From NCBI GenBank assembly GCA_035719045.1, contig DASTGO010000278.1:1-5137 (forward strand): 5,137 nucleotides of DNA. Direction: 5' to 3'. Numbering within the stretch: position 1 is the stretch's first letter; the number at the start of each line of letters is the position of its first letter. Made by a program: the position numbers and the translations under genes. The notes under the pieces were generated by a model. It saw only the letters and a program-made list of their open reading frames with translations. It was not told the DNA's origin and did no database searches. Source of the stretch: DASTGO01 sp035719045 (GTDB lineage: Bacteria > Actinomycetota > Actinomycetes > Actinomycetales > Kineosporiaceae). Below are positions 1 through 5,055 of this stretch, in pieces.

Positions 1-636
1 CTGGGTCGTGGTCAGGTAGCGGTCCCCGGCGGGGTGGACGTCGGCCGGCGCCCGCCGGGTCCCCGGCAGCCGGCGCACGCCGGGCGGCCCGGTCAGGGTC
101 GCCGCGTAGACCCGGAAGCCCTGGCCGGCCTGGTCCGCCGAGGACAGCCCGAGCAGCAGGCCGTCCGGGTACGGGATCGGGTCCGAGCCGGTGGAGTGGC
201 AGTCCAGCGCGAAGTCCTGCAGCGCGGCACCGGTCCCGGCGTCGAGCATCCACCAGTGGTCCGGGGCGCCCGGTCCGTCGGCCGAGGGGACCACCGCCCA
301 GACCGTCCCGGCGCCGGTGATCCAGGCGGAGCCGCTCTCCCCCTCACCCCAGGCCGGATGGTGGACCTCCCAGCGCGTTCGCCCGCCGGGCCCGACCACG
401 ACCAGCCGGTCGGGCAGGGCGAGGGCAGCACAGGAGGTGTCGGGCGCGACCGCATGGGTGCCGGAGCCCCCGGCAGGCAGGGGGAAGCGAGCGGCGATCA
501 GCAGTCCGGGGTCCAGGACGGTCAGTTCGCCACCGGCGGTGACGGTCCAGTTCCCGGTGGGTGTCCGCCCGAGCGTCGAGCGTGGCGGCACGGCGGTCTC
601 CGCCAGCAGATGTGGGCGCAGCACAGTGGGCAGCAC
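1..636 (-). CDS. Hypothetical beta-propeller-like protein, 5' part only (runs off left edge)
   Basis: An uninterrupted minus-strand frame runs from an upstream TAG at 760-762 to the left edge, giving 212 codons from a GTG at 634-636. Codons end mostly in G or C. The translation has the texture of a WD40/PQQ-type propeller: short strands separated by Gly/Pro/Asp turns. Examples are NWTVTAGGELTVLD near residues 29-42, RLVVVGPGGRTRWEV near 77-91, and HWWMLDAGTG near 127-136, followed by a strand pair around LLLGLSS. No signal peptide or membrane segment is visible at the start, so a cytosolic protein is likely. There is no ATG in the open stretch. I chose the GTG at 636 because a promoter-like element sits at the right distance for a leaderless message; a second GTG at 624 is possible. 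Neither has a Shine-Dalgarno sequence. The coding call is fairly firm. The propeller assignment is inference and the function is unknown. Confidence 0.65.
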   Translation of the reverse strand, partial: MLPTVLRPHLLAETAVPPRSTLGRTPTGNWTVTAGGELTVLDPGLLIAARFPLPAGGSGTHAVAPDTSCAALALPDRLVVVGPGGRTRWEVHHPAWGEGESGSAWITGAGTVWAVVPSADGPGAPDHWWMLDAGTGAALQDFALDCHSTGSDPIPYPDGLLLGLSSADQAGQGFRVYAATLTGPPGVRRLPGTRRAPADVHPAGDRYLTTTQ

Positions 637-674
637 GAGGGGGAGTATGCCCGGGACGGCCCGGTGGTGATCAA
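637..674 (-). promoter_or_regulatory. Candidate promoter for a leaderless left-hand gene
   Basis: Read on the minus strand, TTGATC (669-674) lies 19 bases before CATACT (644-649), and the GTG start follows after 7 more bases. TTGATC matches the -35 consensus TTGACA at four positions, and CATACT differs from an ideal TANNNT -10 box at one position. The spacing would place the transcription start at or next to the GTG. This suits a leaderless transcript, common in actinobacteria, and fits the absence of a ribosome binding site. It was found by eye and has not been tested. Confidence 0.4.
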
Positions 675-875
675 GTGCCTCCCGGTCCGGACCCCTACGG
701 GCGGGTTCGCGGGGCCGGCCTCGGCCCGCGACCCGGAGACAGAACTGGACCGCACTGGTCTAGAATTCGCCGCGGGTGCCCGCCTGCTGACCGGACGGAC
801 GTGCCGGCCGCCGGCCGGGATCTCGCCAGGAACAGGGACGGCTCCCGCACGGTTTCACCGCTTGCGATGCGGTAG

Positions 876-906
876 CCGGCCGCGGCGCCACTCCGGTGGC
901 GGCCGG
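876..906 (+). promoter_or_regulatory. Hairpin in the cysK leader
   Basis: CCGGCC (876-881) can pair with GGCCGG (901-906), and GCCAC (887-891) with GTGGC (896-900) around a TCCG loop, with a five-base bulge (882-886) on the left arm. The 11 paired positions are perfect. No T-run follows, so it is not a classical terminator. It might be an attenuator or RNA-stabilising element upstream of cysK, or a chance product of high GC. Confidence 0.3.
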
Positions 907-1016
907 GGTCTTGTCCGCCCGCAGGACGTGCGACCTGTCCGACCCACTCAGAAAAGCGGCCGCCGGCCCTCCGCGCCTACCCGGCCGACCCTCACACAAG
1001 GCGGTGACCTGCTCCG

Positions 1017-1946
1017 ATGCCGATCTATGACGACGTCACCCAGCTCGTCGGCAACACCCCGCTGGTCCGGTTGAACCGGATCACCGACGGCGCGCCCGCC
1101 ACGGTGGTGGCGAAGCTGGAGTTCTACAACCCGGCCAGCAGCGTCAAGGACCGGATCGGCGTGTCCATGATCGACGCGGCGGAGGCGTCCGGCGAGCTCG
1201 CACCGGGCGGGACCGTGGTCGAGGCGACCAGCGGCAACACCGGCATCGCGCTGGCCATGGTCGGTGCCGCCCGTGGCTATCGGGTCGTGCTCACCATGCC
1301 GGAGTCGATGAGCAAGGAGCGCCGGGCCCTGCTGCGGGCCTACGGCGCGGAGCTGGTGCTGACCCCGGCCGCGGAGGGCATGAGGGGCGCCGTCGCGAAG
1401 GCCGAGGAGATCGGCGCGACCGAGGGCGCGGTGCTGGTCCGCCAGTTCGCCAACGCCGCGAACCCGGACGTCCACCGCCGGACGACCGCCGAGGAGATCT
1501 GGAAGGACACCGACGGCCAGGTCGCGGCGTTCGTCTCGGGCATCGGCACCGGTGGGACGATCACCGGCGTCGGCCAGGTGCTCAAGCAGCGCAACCCGGA
1601 CGTCAAGATCTTCGCGGTCGAGCCCGAGGCCTCCCCGATCCTCAACGGCGGGCAGCCGGCCGGGCACCCGATCCAGGGCATCGGCGCCAACTTCGTGCCG
1701 GAGGTCCTCGACCGGGGCGTGTACGACGAGGTGCTGGACGCCCCGACGGAGCAGGCCCTGACGTACGCCCGGCGGGCGGCCAGGGAGGAGGGCCTGCTGG
1801 TCGGGATCTCCTCGGGGGCGGCGATCTGGGCCGCGGTCCAGGTGGCCAACCGCCCGGAGTTCGCCGGCAAGCTCATCGTCGTGGTGGTGCCGTCCTACGG
1901 TGAGCGCTACCTGTCCACCGTCCTCTACTCCGACCTGATGGACTGA
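1017..1946 (+). CDS. cysK: O-acetylserine sulfhydrylase (cysteine synthase A)
   Basis: This cytosolic PLP enzyme converts O-acetylserine and sulfide to cysteine and acetate, the last step of cysteine synthesis. At 309 residues it has the usual family length. The sequence shows the family opening (VGNTPLVRLNR, residues 11-21), the PLP-binding lysine K44 in NPASSVKDRIG, the substrate loop TSGNTG (71-76), the glycine-rich phosphate-binding loop GTGGT (177-181), and the GISSGA segment (263-268), whose serine contacts the PLP ring nitrogen in homologues. It ends with the usual ERYLSTVL-type tail. The ATG at 1017 is favoured because the product begins as homologues do and GGTGA lies 9 bases upstream. 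cysE follows after 41 bases on the same strand, implying co-transcription. A cystathionine beta-synthase is less likely because there is no C-terminal regulatory domain, and a CysM/CysO-type enzyme is less likely because of the cysE neighbour. Confidence 0.96.
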   Translation: MPIYDDVTQLVGNTPLVRLNRITDGAPATVVAKLEFYNPASSVKDRIGVSMIDAAEASGELAPGGTVVEATSGNTGIALAMVGAARGYRVVLTMPESMSKERRALLRAYGAELVLTPAAEGMRGAVAKAEEIGATEGAVLVRQFANAANPDVHRRTTAEEIWKDTDGQVAAFVSGIGTGGTITGVGQVLKQRNPDVKIFAVEPEASPILNGGQPAGHPIQGIGANFVPEVLDRGVYDEVLDAPTEQALTYARRAAREEGLLVGISSGAAIWAAVQVANRPEFAGKLIVVVVPSYGERYLSTVLYSDLMD

Positions 1947-1972
1947 TCGACATCGTGTTGCGCGCGGATGAC

Positions 1973-1981
1973 GAGGGCAGG
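1973..1981 (+). promoter_or_regulatory. Ribosome binding site that selects the cysE start
   Basis: GAGGG (1973-1977), followed by CAGG to 1981, lies 6-10 bases before the ATG at 1988. The alternative in-frame GTG at 1955 has only weak purine runs before it. The 11 residues that GTG would add are not needed for the family's N-terminal helices, so ATG 1988 is preferred. Confidence 0.6.
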
Positions 1982-1987
1982 TCGACC

Positions 1988-2602
1988 ATGACCGGACAGC
2001 GCCCGGCCCGGGTGGTCCCGGTGCCGGGGCGGCTGGGCTGGCGGGCCCGGCTCGAGGAGGACCTGCAGGCCGCGATGACGCATGACCCGGCGGCACGCAG
2101 CCGGGCCGAGCTGGTCCTCGGCTATCCGGGACTGCATGCGATCTGGTCGCACCGGGTGTGCCACGTCCTGTGGATCCGGGGACACAAGCTGGTCGCCCGG
2201 CTGCTGTCCCAGTGGACGCGCGCGATGACCGGGATCGAGATCCATCCCGGGGCGACCGTCGGCCGACGGTTCTTCATCGACCACGGGATGGGTGTCGTCA
2301 TCGGGGAGACCGCCGAGATCGGGGACGACGTGATGCTGTACCACGACGTCACGCTCGGTGGGCGCAGCCTGGCCAAGGTGAAGCGGCACCCCACCGTCGA
2401 GGACGGGGTGACCATCGGCGCCGGGGCCCGCGTCCTGGGGCCGATCACGGTCGGCAGGGGGGCGCAGATCGGGGCGAACGCCGTCGTGGTCAGGGACGTC
2501 CCGGCCGGGTCGGTGGTCGTCGGGGTTCCGGGCAAGGTCAGCATCCGGCCGCCGGCCTCCCCGCCGGAGGAGTTCGCCGTCGATCCCGCGATCTTCATCT
2601 GA
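1988..2602 (+). CDS. cysE: Serine O-acetyltransferase
   Basis: CysE transfers the acetyl group of acetyl-CoA to serine, making O-acetylserine for CysK; it is normally the feedback-controlled step. From ATG 1988 the product has 204 residues, the size of the short Bacillus-type enzymes rather than the longer 270-residue enteric form. A helical N-terminal part (about 16-78) precedes a left-handed beta-helix of hexapeptide repeats (about 83-182). Catalytic features are E84 in GIEIHP, H99 in the FIDHGMGVVIGET block (95-108), and H134 in KRHPT. The loop after VTLGG reads RSLAKVKRHP, replacing the TGK-type loop of many homologues. The protein ends in Ile204 (DPAIFI); in known systems the terminal isoleucine of CysE inserts into the CysK active site to form the cysteine synthase complex. 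A GTG at 1955 could extend the protein by 11 residues, but its ribosome binding site is poor. The gene lies 41 bases after cysK. Confidence 0.94.
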   Translation: MTGQRPARVVPVPGRLGWRARLEEDLQAAMTHDPAARSRAELVLGYPGLHAIWSHRVCHVLWIRGHKLVARLLSQWTRAMTGIEIHPGATVGRRFFIDHGMGVVIGETAEIGDDVMLYHDVTLGGRSLAKVKRHPTVEDGVTIGAGARVLGPITVGRGAQIGANAVVVRDVPAGSVVVGVPGKVSIRPPASPPEEFAVDPAIFI

Positions 2603-2633
2603 TCGGGACGTCCGCATCTGATCCGGACGTCCG
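2596..2633 (+). repeat. 19-bp tandem duplication across the cysE stop codon
   Basis: CATCTGATCGGGACGTCCG (2596-2614) is followed immediately by CATCTGATCCGGACGTCCG (2615-2633), identical except for one G/C change. Each unit carries the CATCTGA that encodes the last bases and stop of cysE, so the second unit is a non-coding echo of the gene end. The second unit also contains the palindrome CGGACGTCCG, and GTCCGCGGAC overlaps its right end. It probably arose by replication slippage. Whether it affects message stability is unknown. Confidence 0.85.
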
Positions 2634-2648
2634 CGGACCAGCAGCCTG

Positions 2649-2684
2649 ACCGGTCCGGCCTGTCGCTCGACGGGCCGGACCGGT
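2649..2684. terminator. Strong hairpin terminator between converging genes
   Basis: ACCGGTCCGGCC (2649-2660) is the exact reverse complement of GGCCGGACCGGT (2673-2684). Inside, T2661 can wobble with G2672, and GTC (2662-2664) pairs with GAC (2669-2671) around a GCTC loop. The result is a 16-bp stem with one G-U pair. There is no clear T-run on either side, as is common for actinobacterial terminators. It sits 46 bases after the cysE stop and 87 bases past the end of the converging membrane-protein gene, so it probably stops transcription from both sides. Confidence 0.75.
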
Positions 2685-2753
2685 GGTCTGTTCCGGCCTG
2701 GCCGATCCCTTGCGACGGAGCGGTTCGGGGCGTCGGTGGTTCCGCGGGGAGGT

Positions 2754-2770
2754 CGCCGGACCCGTCGGCG
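2754..2770 (-). terminator. Small hairpin just beyond the membrane-protein gene
   Basis: CGCCG (2754-2758) pairs with CGGCG (2766-2770) around a seven-base loop, immediately downstream of the minus-strand stop at 2772-2774. With only five pairs and no T-run it is a weak candidate. It may assist the larger hairpin further downstream. Confidence 0.3.
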
Positions 2771-2771
2771 G

Positions 2772-3458
2772 TCAGCGCTCGTGGTGCTGGCGGAGGATCT
2801 GGATCCAGGGCTCGGCCCGCTGGGCGAGCTGGGCCGCCAGCAGCGCACCGGCGGCGATCGACAGGGTGAGGGCGGCCAGCCGGGCACCGGCTCCGCGGCG
2901 GGAGGGTGCGCCGGAGCCGGGCCGGAGGTCGGCCCCGAGCAGCTTCGGCACCCGCCACACGTAGGCCAGGACGTGGGCGGCGGTGAGCAGGAACCAGATC
3001 GCGAAGCTCGCCTTGTGCAGGAAGACCACCACGTCGCGCAGCGCGGGCGGGGCGTACAGCAGCCAGCTGCCGGTGCCGAGGAGGAGGACGGTGGCGACGA
3101 CGAGGAGGGGCGCGAGCACCCGCAGCACGATCATCGGCGGACCGGCCACCCGGAACATGGGATCGCCGGTGTAGTAGCGCAGGAAGCGGTACCCGGTGCT
3201 GGCCAGCTTGAGCAGGACCGGCCCGATCAGCAGCAGGCCGATGACCACATGCGGGACGAGGAGTTCGTGCATGAGGAGGACGGTGACGCCTTCGGCCGCG
3301 AGCAGGACGAAGATCGCTCCGCCCGCCCAGCCGGTGAGCCGTTCGTTGGCGGCGGGACCACTCAGCACAGGGGTGTCCGTGTCATGGCGCACGAGCCGGG
3401 TCGTCACGGCCCCCATTGTGCTGCCCGTGACCCCGGCCGGTTGACCGTACCGGGTCAT
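2772..3458 (-). CDS. Multi-helix membrane protein, cytochrome b-like (putative heme protein)
   Basis: The 228-residue product has a polar N-terminus and about five hydrophobic segments (near 44-63, 68-86, 111-134, 144-167 and 194-212). Histidines lie in or at the ends of the core helices: H64, H70, H148 and H162. H148 and H162 are 14 residues apart on one helix, a spacing like that of the heme ligands of b-type cytochromes. The GLLLIGPVLLKLASTGYRF stretch (74-92), the RYYTGDP and GPP that follow, and LHKASFAIWF (147-156) resemble small actinobacterial cytochrome b561/DUF4405-like membrane proteins as I remember them. An electron-transfer role at the cell membrane is inference, and no partner gene is adjacent. 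The start is uncertain: ATG 3458 has only a poor GTGGG upstream, while ATG 3416 and GTG 3407 lie beyond a TACGGT (3444-3449) that could be a -10 box. The first 14 residues are not conserved-looking. The gene converges on cysE and diverges from the gene at 3569. Confidence 0.85.
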   Translation of the reverse strand: MTRYGQPAGVTGSTMGAVTTRLVRHDTDTPVLSGPAANERLTGWAGGAIFVLLAAEGVTVLLMHELLVPHVVIGLLLIGPVLLKLASTGYRFLRYYTGDPMFRVAGPPMIVLRVLAPLLVVATVLLLGTGSWLLYAPPALRDVVVFLHKASFAIWFLLTAAHVLAYVWRVPKLLGADLRPGSGAPSRRGAGARLAALTLSIAAGALLAAQLAQRAEPWIQILRQHHER

Positions 3459-3556
3459 CCCACGGCCCGGGCGCGGTCGATCCGGCGAACTCCCGCCCCG
3501 GAGCGAGGCCCGACGGCGCCGTGTGCCCGTCCTCGGCGGGTGCCGCCGGGTGCCGA

Positions 3557-3568
3557 TAGCGTGGTCCG
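3557..3568 (+). promoter_or_regulatory. Candidate -10 box for leaderless transcription of the DinB-like gene
   Basis: TAGCGT (3557-3562) fits the actinobacterial TANNNT -10 pattern, and six bases separate it from the GTG at 3569, so transcription would start at the first base of the start codon. No Shine-Dalgarno sequence precedes this GTG, which agrees with a leaderless message. No good -35 hexamer is visible 17-19 bases further upstream. Confidence 0.5.
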
Positions 3569-4225
3569 GTGGACCTGCTGCCCTGGATCGCCGACGAGCG
3601 GCGGAGTGTTGCCCGCCTGATCGAGGGGCTCAGCCCGCAGCAACTGGCCACGGCCAGCCTGTGCGAGGGGTGGACGGTGCAGGACGTGGCCGCCCACCTG
3701 CTGGTGCCCCTGGTGACGCCGATGCCGCGGTTCGCCCTGGCGATGGTCCGCAGCGGCTTCGACTTCGACCGGGCCAACCGGCGGATGACCGCCGTCGTCG
3801 CGCGGCGCCCGGTCGAGGAGATCGTTGCCGGACTGCGCTCGCACGCCGAGCACCCCTTCGCGCCGCCCGGGATGAGCCACGCCGCCCCGCTGACCGATCT
3901 GCTGGTCCATCAGCAGGACATCCGCCGGCCGCTCGGACTGCGCGCCGAACTGGTCCCGGAACGGCTGCAGGTCTGCCTCGGTTTCGCCTACGCCGCCGTT
4001 GACCGCCCCGGTCGGAAGGCTCCCGTTCCGGCCGCCGCCCGTGCCGGAGCCTTCACCGGGCTCCGCTGGGAGGCCACCGACCTGGACTGGTCCCGCGGCG
4101 ACGGCCCGGTGGTCAACGGTGCGGGCGAGGCCCTGCTGATGATGCTCATGGGCCGGGTCAGCGCGGTCGAGGACCTCTCCGGGGACGGCGCCGCCGTGCT
4201 GCGGGAACGGTTGGGCCGGTTCTGA
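3569..4225 (+). CDS. Maleylpyruvate isomerase family mycothiol-dependent enzyme (DinB-like)
   Basis: The 218-residue product has the signature of the actinobacterial DinB/MDMPI superfamily, four-helix-bundle metal proteins that often use mycothiol as cofactor. Near the start, LCEGWTVQDVAAHL (31-44) matches the family's conserved GW-T-V-x-D-x-x-x-H block, with H43 as expected metal ligand. DLLVHQQDIRRPLG (110-123) matches the second metal motif, with D110 and H114 in the ExxxH pattern, Asp replacing the Glu of characterised MDMPI. MSHAAPL (101-107) lies just before it. Thiol transferase, isomerase or detoxification chemistry is possible, but the substrate cannot be read from the sequence, and nothing nearby suggests aromatic catabolism. 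GTG 3569 is chosen because it begins the first helix (DLLPWIADERR) at the normal distance from the GW motif and has a fitting leaderless -10 box. The gene is transcribed alone, divergent from the membrane-protein gene across about 110 bases. Confidence 0.88.
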   Translation: MDLLPWIADERRSVARLIEGLSPQQLATASLCEGWTVQDVAAHLLVPLVTPMPRFALAMVRSGFDFDRANRRMTAVVARRPVEEIVAGLRSHAEHPFAPPGMSHAAPLTDLLVHQQDIRRPLGLRAELVPERLQVCLGFAYAAVDRPGRKAPVPAAARAGAFTGLRWEATDLDWSRGDGPVVNGAGEALLMMLMGRVSAVEDLSGDGAAVLRERLGRF

Positions 4226-4240
4226 GTACCGCCGCAGAAC
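4219..4240 (+). terminator. Weak hairpin over the end of the DinB-like gene
   Basis: GTTCTG (4219-4224) is the exact reverse complement of CAGAAC (4235-4240), with a ten-base loop. It overlaps the TGA stop at 4223-4225. The stem is short and lacks a T-run, so a terminator role is tentative. Confidence 0.25.
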
Positions 4241-4252
4241 TCCACGGTTCCG

Positions 4253-4306
4253 GCAAGTTCTTGGCCCCCCAGGCACAAAAACTCGCGAAATCGGGAAGTT
4301 CCTGGC
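4253..4306. repeat. Spaced direct repeat with internal dyad symmetry
   Basis: GCAAGTTCTTGGC (4253-4265) and GGAAGTTCCTGGC (4294-4306) agree at 11 of 13 positions and start 41 bases apart, about four helical turns. Each has a dyad: CAAG-TT-CTTG in the first and GGAA-G-TTCC in the second. The DNA between them includes a short A/T-richer stretch (ACAAAAACTCGCGAAAT). Paired operator-like sites, or the edge of an inserted segment, are both possible; no protein can be assigned. Confidence 0.45.
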
Positions 4307-4642
4307 TCACCTGTGGTTCAGGGGGCACGTCACCGGAACGGTTTCCACGGCGACGCTCTCTCCCCGCACCGGGACGCGGTCGGGCGGGCTGGACGGTGTC
4401 AGGGGGCGGCGCGGGCCAGTCGGCCGCGCAGGTTCCCGTTCACGAGGGATCCGGCAGATTGGAGCGTTCAGTCCCGGCAGGCTGTAGCGCAGGGTCCGCT
4501 CTACAGGCTCGACAACCCAGGTGAACGGTCCGTTCTCACCGGATGGGGCCCTGTGGGTCGCGGCGGCCTTGGTGGCCGTCCGGCGGGAGAGCCGGATCCA
4601 GCGGGCACTGCACTGATCGAGCACGTCGGGACCGAGCGTCAC
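4307..4642 (-). CDS. Weak hypothetical reading frame, 111 codons
   Basis: A GTG-started minus-strand frame encodes 111 residues and begins only 5 bases after the stop of the small membrane-protein gene, a spacing that would suit an operon. Against it, third-position GC is roughly 77%, well below the window's firm genes; the position-specific composition is flat; no ribosome binding site precedes the GTG; and the product is rich in Arg and Pro. The central part (FTWVVEPVERTLRYSLPGL, about 41-59) is the most protein-like. I recognise no family. It could be a real accessory gene, a decayed fragment or a chance open frame. Confidence 0.3.
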   Translation of the reverse strand: MTLGPDVLDQCSARWIRLSRRTATKAAATHRAPSGENGPFTWVVEPVERTLRYSLPGLNAPICRIPREREPARPTGPRRPLTPSSPPDRVPVRGESVAVETVPVTCPLNHR

Positions 4643-4647
4643 CCCGG

Positions 4648-4857
4648 CTAGTCTCGCCCGAGGTGCACTACGACCCCAATGGCTCCCGCCGTGAGAAGTG
4701 ACTGTCCGACTGCCATCGCCACTGCGTGAGCGTCCACCCCAGCGCCCGTGAGGATGAGGATAAGGAGTCCCACTCCCGCCACGCCGACTGCCGTCATGGA
4801 TTGGCCCGCGCGACCGCGGGGGCCTTCGGGCTGAGACTCGCCTTGTTCGTCAGACAC
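4648..4857 (-). CDS. Small two-helix membrane protein, unknown function
   Basis: From a GTG at 4855-4857 the product is 69 residues: a charged N-terminal segment (SDEQGESQPEGPRGR, 2-16), a hydrophobic helix (about 21-38, GVGLLILILTG), a short loop with D42 and H44, a second hydrophobic helix (about 45-64), and a short tail ending HLGRD. The charged, then hairpin-membrane pattern is hard to explain as an antisense shadow. The GTG is chosen because GGAAAGGG lies 8 bases upstream; longer in-frame starts at 4890 and 4947 add residues but lack such a site. About 68% of codons end in G or C, clearly less than in cysK or cysE, suggesting different ancestry. No family is recognised. A membrane anchor, holin-like protein or phage/plasmid-type small protein are all possible, and none is supported specifically. 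Confidence 0.55.
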   Translation of the reverse strand: MSDEQGESQPEGPRGRAGQSMTAVGVAGVGLLILILTGAGVDAHAVAMAVGQSLLTAGAIGVVVHLGRD

Positions 4858-4865
4858 GAAGCACA

Positions 4866-4873
4866 CCCTTTCC
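4866..4873 (-). promoter_or_regulatory. Strong ribosome binding site for the 69-residue gene
   Basis: On the minus strand GGAAAGGG lies exactly 8 bases before the GTG at 4857. It is among the best Shine-Dalgarno matches I see in the window. It is the main evidence for both the gene and its start. Confidence 0.6.
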
Positions 4874-5055
4874 GGCACCTGTCGCGCCATCACGCCACTG
4901 ATCGGAATCGGGGCATGACAGGGGTGCACAGACTGATTCCCACACATGCCTACGCCTGCGCAGACTACACGGATTGCCCAGGCGACTGCTCCGGGGCCAG
5001 GTACTACAGCTGCGGATCACGGAATTTGCTGTGAGGGCAGGGCGTTCGCGCTGGC

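Larger units (their letters stand above)
637..1016. other. Non-coding divergent region with GC-rich, hairpin-prone cysK leader
   Basis: No convincing gene lies in these 380 bases; the open frames here have biased, Arg/Pro/Gly-rich translations typical of antisense shadows. A possible plus-strand promoter is GAGACA (736-741), 19 bases, TAGAAT (761-766). If real, it gives cysK a leader of about 245 bases. Within that leader are several potential hairpins: GGGA/TCCC (835-838 with 843-846), CGGT/ACCG (850-853 with 857-860), CCGC/GCGG (858-861 with 869-872), and a longer one at 876-906. The second and third share bases and cannot both form. A ribosome binding site GGTGA (1003-1007) lies 9 bases before the cysK ATG. 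In DNA this GC-rich, short stems arise easily by chance, so a regulatory role is only a possibility. Confidence 0.35.
4226..4647. other. Stretch without a convincing gene
   Basis: After the DinB-like gene, open frames exist on both strands but none has the strong third-position GC of the window's real genes, a good ribosome binding site or a recognisable domain. The best candidate is the minus-strand frame at 4307-4642, listed separately. Visible structure is limited to the spaced repeat at 4253-4306 and an inverted repeat, CTGTAG (4482-4487) with CTACAG (4501-4506). The stretch may be decayed coding or accessory DNA. Confidence 0.4.

Noticed and set aside
759..768. TCTAGAATTC, which looks like overlapping XbaI and EcoRI sites from a cloning linker.
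   Set aside because: The flanking sequence shows no vector, and the sites overlap as they could by chance; TAGAAT is more simply read as a -10-like box.
829..900. Resemblance of AACAGGGA and GCGCCACT to parts of a cobalamin riboswitch.
   Set aside because: The diagnostic GGTGNAANTCC-type core and B12 box are absent or out of order, so I do not call a riboswitch.
34..1074. A 346-codon plus-strand open frame across the left third of the window.
   Set aside because: Its translation is Arg/Gly/Pro-rich without domain character, it lies antisense to the left gene, and it runs through the cysK start region in another frame. It is a high-GC shadow.
948..2096. A 382-codon minus-strand open frame antisense to cysK.
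   Set aside because: The cysK frame has all family motifs. This antisense frame has biased composition and no recognisable domain.
1925..2958. Two long minus-strand open frames antisense to cysE and the adjacent intergenic region.
   Set aside because: They overlap the unambiguous cysE gene and the terminator hairpin, and their products are Arg/Asp/Pro-rich, as expected of mirror frames.
2736..3620. A 294-codon plus-strand open frame opposite the membrane-protein gene.
   Set aside because: The minus-strand frame gives ordered hydrophobic helices; this one gives a Gln/Glu/Gly/Arg-rich mirror translation.
4482..4506. CTGTAG/CTACAG inverted repeat, considered as part of a tRNA or attachment site.
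   Set aside because: No tRNA arms, anticodon stem or T-loop could be assembled around it.
4726..5034. A plus-strand frame with a Cys-rich C-terminus (CADYTDCPGDCSG).
   Set aside because: It lies antisense to the better-supported 69-residue membrane gene and has no ribosome binding site; the cysteines look incidental.
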